Source: Anaeromassilibacillus sp. An250
GTDB lineage: Bacteria; Bacillota; Clostridia; Oscillospirales; Acutalibacteraceae
Direction of reading: 5' to 3'
NCBI RefSeq assembly: GCF_002159845.1
Contig: NZ_NFJK01000015.1
Location: forward strand, 26,448-90,447
Length of the DNA: 64,000 nucleotides
In this document: positions 9,070 through 17,559 of the stretch, one piece after another
Layout: every line of letters begins with the position of its first letter
Position numbering within the stretch: position 1 is the stretch's first letter
Translations under genes and position numbers: made by a program
The notes under the pieces: model-generated
Told to the model about the DNA's origin: nothing
The model's input: the letters and a program-made list of their open reading frames with translations, nothing else
Databases searched by the model: none

Positions 9070-9970
9070 TCCCCATTGGGTTTCCCCGCCGGATAAATCG
9101 GTTGGTGATAGGGTACTTGCTCTGATAGGCTTTCTCAATATGGTCGGCTGCCCACCTTCCTGCAAAATCGTTATTGGTACAGATTTCGATTTCTTCAATC
9201 TCCGGGTGACGGGCAAGAAAAGCGTCCAGCGCAATGGGGTTTTTCATATCCCGGCTTGTCTGTGTTCCTTCTTCAGGCGCATAAATCCCGCCAAGGGACA
9301 GCCGCCATTTGTCCGTTGTCCCTTCCAACGTTAAGTGTGCGAGTGGCTCTATTGCGGCTTCATATATGGCAAGTTTTTTGGATTCCCTTTTTGGCGGGAG
9401 ACAAAAACAAAACCGCTTATCGCTGCCGGACACCTCTGCCTTGAATGGGTTTCCCCGTGTATAGGTACCACGCAGAAAAGCATACCGGGCAGTACCGGTT
9501 TCGTCCTTCCCGACAAACACAGCGTTGTGGTAGTCGGCGCTTTCGTAGAGGATTCCTGCCCGGATGCAGGCTTCGATGACCTTGCGGTCGATACCACGCT
9601 TCAAAAGATAGGCAAACACCCTTCGGTTATTTTCCGCTGCCGGCGGTAAAAGGAATTCCTTCGGCTGTTCCGGCTGGGAAACAGGCGGAATATAGCTGGG
9701 GTTTTCCTCGCATAAGGTCTGCACCGCTTCTACAAATTTCAGCCCCTCAACCTTAATAAGATAGTCAAGGGCGCTTTTGCCGCCGACATCCCGGCTTTTC
9801 CAATGCCAAAGGCTGGTCGTTTCATTGATTTTAAAGCTGTCATGTTCTTTCAGCTGGAACTCACCCCGGCTTTCGGCTTTCACCAGTTGTCCGGGACGGT
9901 AACGCCGCAAAAACTCAATGGCGCTCATCTGTTTGGCAGCGGTGATTTGTTCTTCGGTGACTCCGGGCAT
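8996..9970 (-). CDS. DUF3991/Toprim primase-like ICE protein, 3' end replaced by intron
   Basis: The N-terminal 300 residues match ICE proteins with a CHC2-like/DUF3991 region (SAIEFLRRYRPG; LWHWKSRDVGGKSALDYL) and a Toprim-like part (KRGIDRKVIEACIRAGILYES; AIYEAAIEPLAHL; EEIEICTNNDFAGRWAADHIEKAY). They are thought to act in element DNA priming or replication. Codons after about 9070 (from GSVAYRQRRK onward) are inside the group II intron, so the true C-terminus has been lost. The ATG at 9970 follows AGGAGA closely and lies 20 bases after metK. The usual D-x-D Toprim pair is not clear, so activity is doubtful even apart from the truncation. Confidence 0.8.
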   Translation of the reverse strand: MPGVTEEQITAAKQMSAIEFLRRYRPGQLVKAESRGEFQLKEHDSFKINETTSLWHWKSRDVGGKSALDYLIKVEGLKFVEAVQTLCEENPSYIPPVSQPEQPKEFLLPPAAENNRRVFAYLLKRGIDRKVIEACIRAGILYESADYHNAVFVGKDETGTARYAFLRGTYTRGNPFKAEVSGSDKRFCFCLPPKRESKKLAIYEAAIEPLAHLTLEGTTDKWRLSLGGIYAPEEGTQTSRDMKNPIALDAFLARHPEIEEIEICTNNDFAGRWAADHIEKAYQSKYPITNRFIRRGNPMGSVAYRQRRKLGNYLTTTERQGETL

Positions 9971-9989
9971 GGGAATTCTCCTTTCTTAC

Positions 9990-11153
9990 TTAAATGACAG
10001 CCGCCCGCAGGATTTTCGCCTGATCGGTGCGTTCCCACGGGAACTCCGGCCTGCCGAAATGTCCATAGGCGGCGGTCCCAGTATATCTCGGTGATAACAG
10101 ATCCAGCTTTGCGATAATCTCGGCAGGCGTTAACACAAACACCAGTTTTACCGCATCTGCCAGACAGTCATCGGCGCAGATCGTTCCGGTTTTAAAGGTA
10201 TCTACTTCCACCATCACCGGTTGGGCTGCCCCAATAGCATAAGCCAGTGTAACCTGACACCGTTCGCACAAACCCGCCGCCACAAGGTTCTTAGCTATAT
10301 ATCGGGCCATGTATGCGCCGGAGCGATCCACTTTGGTGGCGTCCTTACCGGAAAAAGCACCGCCGCCGTGAGGCGCGAACACTCCGAAGCTGTCCACCAT
10401 GAGTTTTCGTCCAGTGAGACCGGTATCTGCTTCCGGGCCGCCCAGCACAAACCTTCCGGCTGGATTGATTAAAATTTTTGTATCCTCATCCGGAGGCAGG
10501 ACCTGCAAAGCAGGAGCGATCACTTTATCCGTCAGTTCGAAGCAGAGTTCATCGGCAGGGATTTCAGCGCTGTGCTGGGCAGACAGCACAACGGTATCCA
10601 GCCGGAATGGTTTTCCATCCTCGTCATATTCCACGGTGACCTGTGCTTTCCCGTCCGGCCTTAGTCCTTGAATTGCCCCGGATTTCCGGGCGATGGTGAG
10701 AGCGCTGGTCAGACGGTGAGCCAGCACAACCGGCAGAGGAAGCATTTGCGGGGTTTCCGAACAGGCATATCCCACCATGACGCCCTGATCGCCAGCGCCG
10801 AGCTGCAGAGAGGGACTGCTCCCATCCACATTTCTTCGCTGCTCTAACGAACAGTCCACACCTGCGGCGATATCCGGGCTTTGCTTATGGATGAGGCACT
10901 GGATGGCAAAACGGGCCGGATTGTAGCCTACTTTTCTGAGAACTGAACGGACAATCGAAGGGATAGAAGGTTCATACAGGCTGGTGATCTCCCCGGCGAC
11001 AATAATCTGCCCTCTGGTAGCCATCACTTCGCAGGCCACACGGGAGAGGGCGTCATGGGAAAGGCATTCGTCCAGCACACTGTCGGCAATGAGGTCGCAC
11101 AGCTTATCCGGATGCCCTTCCGTAACAGATTCAGCAGTATAAAATTGATTCAT
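9990..11153 (-). CDS. metK: S-adenosylmethionine synthetase, ICE-borne copy
   Basis: Makes S-adenosylmethionine from methionine and ATP. All MetK hallmarks are present: GHPDK at residues 13-17, GAGDQGVMVGYA in the middle and GGGAFSGKD near residue 260. At 387 residues it is full length. It lies in an element operon between the DUF3846 and Toprim genes, with AAAGGAG directly upstream, so it is cargo rather than the housekeeping copy. Its probable value is to supply cofactor for the element's two DNA methyltransferases after entry into a new cell; this is inference from context. Confidence 0.95.
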   Translation of the reverse strand: MNQFYTAESVTEGHPDKLCDLIADSVLDECLSHDALSRVACEVMATRGQIIVAGEITSLYEPSIPSIVRSVLRKVGYNPARFAIQCLIHKQSPDIAAGVDCSLEQRRNVDGSSPSLQLGAGDQGVMVGYACSETPQMLPLPVVLAHRLTSALTIARKSGAIQGLRPDGKAQVTVEYDEDGKPFRLDTVVLSAQHSAEIPADELCFELTDKVIAPALQVLPPDEDTKILINPAGRFVLGGPEADTGLTGRKLMVDSFGVFAPHGGGAFSGKDATKVDRSGAYMARYIAKNLVAAGLCERCQVTLAYAIGAAQPVMVEVDTFKTGTICADDCLADAVKLVFVLTPAEIIAKLDLLSPRYTGTAAYGHFGRPEFPWERTDQAKILRAAVI

Positions 11154-11164
11154 GGCATTCTCCT

Positions 11165-11563
11165 TTATCGTTCATGATTCGGGGGCTTTTTGGTTTTGGG
11201 TTTTGGGCTTACCACCGGGTTTATTCGGATACACAAAAGCCCTTCCTGTGTTTGGATGAATTTTTCAGGGCTTAAAAACATCTGTTGATACTTCTGCATT
11301 TGTTTTTCAGTCAGGCTGGAGAAGTTTTCCCCCTGAATACCACAGACAAAAAAAGCTCCCGCAATTATGTCATAGTTCTCCAGCACACGGTTTAGCGGCA
11401 GCCCCATGATCTTTCCTTCGTCATTGCAGACAACAGCAACCGGTTCCTCCCACGGATAAAGTGCCTGAATGGGGCCGCCTACCATTTGCTGCATTTCATG
11501 AAGGTCATTTTTCATCTCAACAGGCCGGGCTGCTTTGCCCGGTTCTACAAGCAATACTCGCAT
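11165..11563 (-). CDS. DUF3846 domain protein
   Basis: A 132-residue protein with the DUF3846 pattern: MRVLLVEPGKAARPVEM, a GGPIQALYPWEEPVAVVCND segment, and LPLNRVLENYDIIAGAFFV. The family is widespread on ICEs and plasmids and has no established function. It ends with NHER and a stop followed by the metK ribosome site, and the same coding end (CATGAACGATA) recurs at the end of the amidoligase gene (17,560), a small sign of shared origin of gene junctions on this element. Confidence 0.8.
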   Translation of the reverse strand: MRVLLVEPGKAARPVEMKNDLHEMQQMVGGPIQALYPWEEPVAVVCNDEGKIMGLPLNRVLENYDIIAGAFFVCGIQGENFSSLTEKQMQKYQQMFLSPEKFIQTQEGLLCIRINPVVSPKPKTKKPPNHER

Positions 11564-11572
11564 TCTGGCAGA

Positions 11573-11818
11573 TCACCTCACTTGCAGGGAAAAGGGCTTC
11601 AGGCTTTTCCCGATTGCTTCATAGTTTTCAAAATGCACCTCGCAGCCCAACAGATAAGACACCGCTTCTTCCCATTCCTTTAAAGGGTATCTTTCCTTGT
11701 CCGGCAGGCGGTACAGATCGCCAAGCGCCGCCCATTTGAGTTCCGGCAGCAGACGCAGGTTGGAGATAAAGGTGCGGTGCTGTTCGGCTACCACATCCAA
11801 AAGTCCAAGTTTTTTCAA
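11573..11818 (-). CDS. Small conserved ICE protein of unknown function
   Basis: An 81-residue soluble protein (MKKLGLLDVVAEQHRTFI...) rich in Leu, Glu and Lys, with no signal peptide or membrane segment. It sits ten bases upstream of the DUF3846 gene on the same strand, and the spacing and strand support a real gene. No family is recognised. It resembles a small helical accessory protein; nothing further can be concluded. Confidence 0.6.
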   Translation of the reverse strand: MKKLGLLDVVAEQHRTFISNLRLLPELKWAALGDLYRLPDKERYPLKEWEEAVSYLLGCEVHFENYEAIGKSLKPFSLQVR

Positions 11819-11887
11819 TCAATCCCTCCAATATGATAAAAATAGGGACGGAGCGCTCTGCAGCGCCCCGTCCGATTGGTTCTTACG

Positions 11888-11980
11888 CTATTTTTTCCTG
11901 CGGTTACGAATATGCAGGAACACAAGGCCACCCAAAATGACAGCGCATAAACAGATCAAAATAATTGCTTTTGGTTCCAT
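11888..11980 (-). CDS. 30-residue single-span membrane peptide
   Basis: ATG at 11,980 preceded by GAGGTGAG; reads MEPKAIILICLCAVILGGL followed by VFLHIRNRRKK and a TAG stop. It has one hydrophobic segment (residues 5-23) and a positively charged tail, so it should insert with its C-terminus inside. It lies seven bases after the srtB stop, in the same operon as the sortase and its adhesin. A role as a small membrane partner of the sortase is only a guess. It is too short for most gene finders. Confidence 0.55.
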   Translation of the reverse strand: MEPKAIILICLCAVILGGLVFLHIRNRRKK

Positions 11981-11990
11981 TGATTGATTC

Positions 11991-12743
11991 TCACCTCACT
12001 TCTGCGGCGATGACCACCGTGCGGGCGTTTTCCCATTCATAGGAACAGGTGACGAGCGTCAGCAGGCGGCAGTCCTCGCCGGGGATGGTTTGGGATTCGT
12101 ATAATGACTGTGCGAAGAGTTCTTTCTGAAAAGACAGAAAATCCGCATGATCCGCAAATTCAGTGCGGTTAAACCGGAGCTTTGTGATATCGGTTTTCAG
12201 CACAGCCGCAATTTGGTATTCACGCAGTCCATCGCTGGTCTGCAGCAGGATTTTGGAATGTTCGTTGCGGAAGGCTTCATCAGCCATCTTTTGAAGAACA
12301 GCGAACATGGTCCCGTCATTCATGTTGTGCCCGTAGACCACGGTATTTTGGCTCTCTGCGGAACAATCCCATTGAAAAAAGATGCTTCCGGCAGTGCGCC
12401 ATTCTCCCTTGTAGGTACGCCGCAGATAGTATTCGGGATCGTCAGCGCTGCTTTGCAAAACCGGGTAATCCACACAGGTGCCGGGAATGGAAATCCAGCC
12501 TTTGATGTCCGGGTATTCAGCCTGCAAAGCGGGAAGGTCCACAAGAGATTCAGGTTCGAGCTGTTCTTTCCCAGCCGGTAAAACCCCGGAGCTTTCGGCT
12601 CCGGGGAGAGGCTGTGCGTATTCTGTTTTCAGGGCTTGTGCTTCTCCATTGGTCAGCCCCGGCTGTAGAACCAAAAACCAGAGAAGTCCCAATAAGCTCA
12701 GGCAAAAAAGGCCGATGCAAAATCCTTTTAGAAAGGTTTTCAT
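11991..12743 (-). CDS. srtB: Class B sortase
   Basis: A 250-residue membrane-anchored transpeptidase with an N-terminal hydrophobic anchor (residues 5-28) and an extracellular catalytic domain. The triad is visible: H139 in VVYGHNM, C233 in TLVTCSYEW and R241 in ENARTVV. These and the FFQWD and DYPVLQ segments fit class B. Its ATG overlaps the stop of the adhesin gene (ATGA), so the two are co-translated and the adhesin with its VPQTG signal is the obvious substrate. Confidence 0.9.
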   Translation of the reverse strand: MKTFLKGFCIGLFCLSLLGLLWFLVLQPGLTNGEAQALKTEYAQPLPGAESSGVLPAGKEQLEPESLVDLPALQAEYPDIKGWISIPGTCVDYPVLQSSADDPEYYLRRTYKGEWRTAGSIFFQWDCSAESQNTVVYGHNMNDGTMFAVLQKMADEAFRNEHSKILLQTSDGLREYQIAAVLKTDITKLRFNRTEFADHADFLSFQKELFAQSLYESQTIPGEDCRLLTLVTCSYEWENARTVVIAAEVR

Positions 12744-15700
12744 TCTTCTGTGCCTTGATCCTCATCGGCCTGATCAGCAGATTTGCGCTTTTTACCTGTA
12801 TAGCGCAGGAAAAGCAGAGCGCCGCCGGACAAAACTGCCAAGCCTGCAAGAGTGCCAAGGATGGCAGGCATCCACGGGTTATCGCCGGTCTGCGGAACAG
12901 AGGGAACCTCCGGCACCAGCTTGTTATGCATCTTTACGGTCGTTGTTTCGCCTGCCTTGATTTCTACGGTCTGATCGTCAGGCAGAATATACTTATCGGA
13001 ATCTTCGCCAGCTACTTCAGATACGGTGTATTCTCCCACACGGAGAGTGACATGGATTTCACCGTTTTCATCCGTTTTGAATTCCTGCTCATAATCATTG
13101 CCCATGAAGTCAGTACCGCTGATTTTGAAGGTGCGCCCTTCGATCTTATTATCATCGGCGGTCTTTACTACCTTCAGGGAACCAGTCTGCGCTTTGTTCA
13201 GGAAGCCTACGCCAGCTTCGGTTTCGATGCGGACAATCGCTTCATTCTCCGTAATGGAGAAAGGATAATATCCGTCATCCTTTTCGAAAAATTCCGGTGC
13301 TTCCTTCTCATGCAGGAAGTAATTTCCATACACAAGATCCTTCATCTGGTAAAGACCCGGCTCGGTTTCCGTCATTTCACCTGCCAGCTTGTCGATATCC
13401 GCATTGAATTCCCCGTTATTGTCCACATCGGCATAAACTTCAAAAACAGCCCCGGACAGCTTGTGGTCCGGATAATCGGCGTCCACCTTTATGGTTTCGG
13501 CGGTACCTTTGATGATCTGGTTTTCAATGGTGATTTCGATGGTCTGTCCGTCCTCAGTAATTTCTACCGGGAAGATTTCTTCCGTCAATACGAAGGCTTT
13601 GGGAGCTGCGATTTCACGCACGAGGAAGTTTCCAGCAGGCACCTTGTCAAACTCAAAGTACCCGATTTCATTGCTCTCGGTGACCATGAGGGCGGTTTCT
13701 TCGGTAAACTCCGTTTCGTCAAAACGGAACAGGCCGATAACAGCGCCGCCTAATTCAAAACCATCCTGATCGACCTTCCAGCCGGATACCTTGCCGCGCT
13801 TTAAGGTATTTTCAATGGCTTCTCCATCGTTCGCTTCAATTTCCACTTTCGCCACATCCTGTCCGGCATACTCAAACACCACAGGGTATTTTTTGTCGCT
13901 CAAAATGTAGTGATCGTCGGTTCCGATTTCCTGCACATACAGGGAAGCCCCGCAGGGGATGTCGGTTGTAAATACGGCATTTCCATTCTCGTCAATGCCG
14001 ACGGTTTCCATCAGCCCGTCTGCCGGGATGGAGGTACCATCGGAGGCGGTCAGTTGTTCCGCAGCGAACAGTCCGAAAGTAATGTTTTTCCATTCCTCAT
14101 TCATGCCGAGGGAGAAGGTTTCGTCCTGTTCCAGCAGCTTCTTGAGGGAAATCTCCACTTTCTGGCGTTCATTGACGAAGCCAATGCTGGCGGAGGTGAT
14201 TTCTACTTCCTGACCGGCATAGGACAAAACGACTTCCTTGGGTTCAGGATCGATTACCATGCCATCCGGTGCAGTGATTTCCTTCACCTGATAGCGGCTG
14301 AGATACAAAGGTTCCGAGGTGGCGGTCCCGTCACTTCCGGTGGTCAAAGTAGCCGCCAGTTCACCTGCTTTCAGGTGGACGGTTCCATCCGGGGTAATAA
14401 CATCTTCCAGTGCTGTGATCTCATAAACAGCGCCCGGCTGGCCCTGCACCTCATACTGAGGCTGGTACATCCCGCCGGATTCTACAACATGGCTGAATAC
14501 TTCGCCCTCTTTGGAGACTGTAATCGTTCCCTTTTGCGGGATATTGTATTTCTCCACTGTAACCACGTCCTGTGAACCGTCTACCACAAAGGGAACCGGC
14601 TCTTTGTCAAGGACATATCCCCATGGACTCTGCTGTTCATACAACTCGTAATTTCCAAACGGAAGCGGTTCCGGCAGCATGAGGGTTCCTGTGGCGTCCG
14701 TCACGAAAGTGTCGATATCGATGGGGCTGGGGTAGTTGATATGCTGTACCACCCACTCGCCGGTATCGGTGTTGCGGATTTTGACTGCTGTTCCCGCCAG
14801 AGGAATGATTTTGCCGGATTCGGCGTCTTTCTTCTCAAAGCGGATGAGCGAGGTAAAGGTGGGGTTATTGAGAATAAAATAATAGGTTTTACCGTGCTCG
14901 GAAATGAACACGGAGAAGTCCGGGACAAATTTCTGTCCTTCCGCACCTTTGGTCTGATGCACCACATACAAGCCATACGGAAGATCCTTTGAACGGGCAA
15001 ATCCATAGGAATCGGTGGTCAGCAGGTCACGCTCGGTTTCTTTTGCGTTCTCATAGCTGCCTGCGCTGGCCAGATAAATCTGGAACTGCGCTCCTTCTTC
15101 CGGCTGCTCGATCTGCACCTCATTATTGGATACTGTTTTCAAAAGGGAAGCGGAAGGATCGGCTTTAAGCCCGGCAGCCAGCGGGATAACTTCCGGCGTA
15201 GAATCAACATTTTCTACAGGTTCAGATTGGCTTTCCGGAACAGAACTGCTCTCCGCAGGCTGTTCTTCTGAAGGTGCTGTGGATTCTTCGCTTTCCGGAG
15301 TGGATGAGGAATCCATTGTTTCTTCCATTGAACTGTTCTCTGTGAGTTCAGTGTCTGGTGTTTCGGGAACCGGTGTATTTTCTGCGGCGTTGCTTTCCTC
15401 ATTGGGTGTTTCTACCTGCGGGACAGCTTCTTCCTGATCCGGATTGGCTGGTTTATCCGTATGCTTGGTGATAGCAATGCTGCCGAGGATAACATCCTCT
15501 GTAGCGGTCATGGGGATGCTGTTGTTTTCCAAGGTGAAATTTCCCGGTTCTGCTCCTACCGGATAGATAGTTTCGTCCAGCAGGTATCCTTCGCTGGGTG
15601 TAATCTCACGAATTGTATAATCCAATCCGCAGGGGTATTCCTTGGTGGTGAATTTGCCCCCGTTTGCTGTGGTATAGGTATCCAGCAGGTTTTCCCCTTT

Positions 15701-16957
15701 GAACATACCATATAAAGCGCCATCCAAACTGGAATCGCCTTGTGCTTCCCCGGTTCTGGAATCCACTTTTTCCAATTCAACCGTAAATTTCTTCAGAATA
15801 TTGGAAAAACTCACGCTGGAAGTCTGGCCGGGATAGATGGTTACCTGCTTGGATTCAGGCTGGACATATTTGTCCGGGGCACGTTCCGTTACGGTGTATG
15901 TTCCAGCTTGGAGATTGTCTACCCGGATGGTTCCGTCCGGTCCGGTCACCACGTCTTTTTCGATTCCATTCCCGGAAATATGAAAAGGAATACCGGAAAC
16001 CTCGCCATCTTCGGAGGTTTTCACAAGCTGCAGGTTACCCGCCTTGATCTCAAGGGAGAAGTAGCACTTTACGGGTTCAGCGGAGCCTTTGACGTCAAAA
16101 GTGACTACATTCTGGTATTCATCACGCAGCCAGTATTTGGTGCCGCCTGTTACAACACCGGGGATAGAGGAAGGCAGTTCCTTTTCTGCGGTGATTGTAC
16201 CGAATTCCTTTTTATCCGTAGAAACATGAAGTTTGTTCCCACTGATGGAAAAATCCACTCCCGGATAACTGACGGAGAAATCTTTGAGAACATTGTTTTC
16301 ATCCACCAGTGTGGTTTCATTTTTTCCAGTGTCCTCATTGTATTTGAGGTCATGGGTATATGCGCCGACCGCACTGGGATTGTCGGTGGCAAAGGATGGA
16401 ATGGTGTGATAAGTTACCACGTTTTCCCTCAGCTTCTGAAAGATCGTCTTTGCCGCAGGGCTGTTGGCAGTAATTTCATTCACGATCTGGTTTTCATATC
16501 CGGTGCCAAGCTGCCCGTGGGCAATCAGCCAAATGAGGATTTGGGTGGCAATGTATTCATCCATGGCGCTCCCGCCGTACTTAGTGCCGGTTTCCACGTT
16601 ATATCCCAAGGTCAGAGCAGTGTTGATCATTGCTTTCTGTTCCGTGGTAAGGGCGGCATAATCATCCGACTGGTCATAGCCAATCCCGGTATGGGTTGCC
16701 ACGCCAAGCTGGATACAATAGGCAGTGCGGAAAGCTGTTAAATCGTTAATTCGCAGTTCAGTAAATTTATCTGTGCTGTATCCACCAAATGGCGCCGGAA
16801 GGCTGGAGCTAAGAGAATATCCTCTGCCGTTATAGTCGATCATGGAGATATATCCATCATAGTCGTATTCAGCGGCAAAAGCGTTGCTTGGTACAATACC
16901 AAAGCAAAGAAGCACCGCCATCATCATGGACAGAAATCTTTTTAGATGTTTTTTCAT
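12740..16957 (-). CDS. Large thioester/Cna-B repeat surface adhesin with VPQTG sorting signal
   Basis: A 1,405-residue surface protein. Residues 1-29 are a signal peptide. Residues 35-200 are a thioester domain: C81 in TAYCIQLG and Q139 in ATQILIW would form the internal Cys-Gln thioester that can bind host proteins covalently. About ten SpaA/Cna-B beta-sandwich repeats follow, split near residues 500-590 by a Ser/Glu/Thr/Pro-rich linker. The C-terminus has VPQTG (about 1354-1358), a hydrophobic span and a charged tail ending EDQGTEE. VPQTG is close to class B signals, and srtB overlaps its stop. On an ICE such adhesins may promote cell contact during mating or colonisation; this is inference. 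Confidence 0.92.
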   Translation of the reverse strand: MKKHLKRFLSMMMAVLLCFGIVPSNAFAAEYDYDGYISMIDYNGRGYSLSSSLPAPFGGYSTDKFTELRINDLTAFRTAYCIQLGVATHTGIGYDQSDDYAALTTEQKAMINTALTLGYNVETGTKYGGSAMDEYIATQILIWLIAHGQLGTGYENQIVNEITANSPAAKTIFQKLRENVVTYHTIPSFATDNPSAVGAYTHDLKYNEDTGKNETTLVDENNVLKDFSVSYPGVDFSISGNKLHVSTDKKEFGTITAEKELPSSIPGVVTGGTKYWLRDEYQNVVTFDVKGSAEPVKCYFSLEIKAGNLQLVKTSEDGEVSGIPFHISGNGIEKDVVTGPDGTIRVDNLQAGTYTVTERAPDKYVQPESKQVTIYPGQTSSVSFSNILKKFTVELEKVDSRTGEAQGDSSLDGALYGMFKGENLLDTYTTANGGKFTTKEYPCGLDYTIREITPSEGYLLDETIYPVGAEPGNFTLENNSIPMTATEDVILGSIAITKHTDKPANPDQEEAVPQVETPNEESNAAENTPVPETPDTELTENSSMEETMDSSSTPESEESTAPSEEQPAESSSVPESQSEPVENVDSTPEVIPLAAGLKADPSASLLKTVSNNEVQIEQPEEGAQFQIYLASAGSYENAKETERDLLTTDSYGFARSKDLPYGLYVVHQTKGAEGQKFVPDFSVFISEHGKTYYFILNNPTFTSLIRFEKKDAESGKIIPLAGTAVKIRNTDTGEWVVQHINYPSPIDIDTFVTDATGTLMLPEPLPFGNYELYEQQSPWGYVLDKEPVPFVVDGSQDVVTVEKYNIPQKGTITVSKEGEVFSHVVESGGMYQPQYEVQGQPGAVYEITALEDVITPDGTVHLKAGELAATLTTGSDGTATSEPLYLSRYQVKEITAPDGMVIDPEPKEVVLSYAGQEVEITSASIGFVNERQKVEISLKKLLEQDETFSLGMNEEWKNITFGLFAAEQLTASDGTSIPADGLMETVGIDENGNAVFTTDIPCGASLYVQEIGTDDHYILSDKKYPVVFEYAGQDVAKVEIEANDGEAIENTLKRGKVSGWKVDQDGFELGGAVIGLFRFDETEFTEETALMVTESNEIGYFEFDKVPAGNFLVREIAAPKAFVLTEEIFPVEITEDGQTIEITIENQIIKGTAETIKVDADYPDHKLSGAVFEVYADVDNNGEFNADIDKLAGEMTETEPGLYQMKDLVYGNYFLHEKEAPEFFEKDDGYYPFSITENEAIVRIETEAGVGFLNKAQTGSLKVVKTADDNKIEGRTFKISGTDFMGNDYEQEFKTDENGEIHVTLRVGEYTVSEVAGEDSDKYILPDDQTVEIKAGETTTVKMHNKLVPEVPSVPQTGDNPWMPAILGTLAGLAVLSGGALLFLRYTGKKRKSADQADEDQGTEE

Positions 16958-16986
16958 GAAGTTCTCCTTTCGGATAAAATAAAAAA

Positions 16987-17027
16987 TGCCCCCGCAGGCT
17001 GAAAGAAACTCTCAACCTACGGGGGCA
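16987..17027 (-). terminator. Terminator or attenuator between the cyclotransferase and adhesin genes
   Basis: Stem TGCCCCCGTAGGTTGAGAG pairs imperfectly with the following CCTGCGGGGGCA, and a run of T residues follows on the minus strand. It ends only 30 bases before the adhesin start, which leaves no room for a separate promoter downstream, so it probably acts as a partial terminator that tunes adhesin expression. Confidence 0.8.
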
Positions 17028-17034
17028 AGTCAAT

Positions 17035-17556
17035 TTATCGTTCTTCTTTGTGTTTGGGATGGCGCTGTTTTTTGTGAGGGACTACCTTCTGAGGCAGTTC
17101 CTGCTGTGTACAGCGAACCGCTTCGATCACAGTTTGGGTATCGATCCCATTTTGTCTGCACCCATTCAGAATACCTTCCAAATAGGAAACAGAGGGCATG
17201 GCGGGTTTGTCTTTATACGGGCTGTTCATGGTATAGGCCATGATTTCCCGTCTGACTCCGTCCTGATTTGTCACTGTAACAGGCTCTTTCCCATATAAAA
17301 AGGGAAATCCTTCGTAATGATCCAGATGCTGTTCGTCCCGTTCGGAAATACGCCAGAGGACGCCGTCCACATAGCTTCCTTCTTCCGGCAGAATGGTGGC
17401 AACGCCATTCCCGCCGCCATTGGTGCGGAACGCAAGGCGGTATCCCTCTAACCGGACGGATTCCACAACTTCTGCATCCGGACAGCGAAACGCCATCTGA
17501 TTCAGGTTCATATTAGAACCATACGCAAAATAAAGTTTTTCTTTGGTTTTGATCAT
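17035..17556 (-). CDS. Gamma-glutamylcyclotransferase-like (GGCT/AIG2 fold) protein
   Basis: A 173-residue protein with the family substrate-binding loop FAYGSNMN (residues 10-17), the RLAFRTNGGGNGVATI strand and a conserved Glu in HLDHYEGFPFLY that serves as the general base. The family releases 5-oxoproline from gamma-glutamyl amines or peptides. The ATG at 17,556 lies four bases after the amidoligase stop. Amidoligases and GGCT-fold enzymes are known to co-occur in operons and have been predicted to add and remove amide-linked tags (comparative work by Iyer, Aravind and colleagues), which makes a functional pair likely. Confidence 0.85.
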   Translation of the reverse strand: MIKTKEKLYFAYGSNMNLNQMAFRCPDAEVVESVRLEGYRLAFRTNGGGNGVATILPEEGSYVDGVLWRISERDEQHLDHYEGFPFLYGKEPVTVTNQDGVRREIMAYTMNSPYKDKPAMPSVSYLEGILNGCRQNGIDTQTVIEAVRCTQQELPQKVVPHKKQRHPKHKEER

Positions 17557-17559
17557 CTC

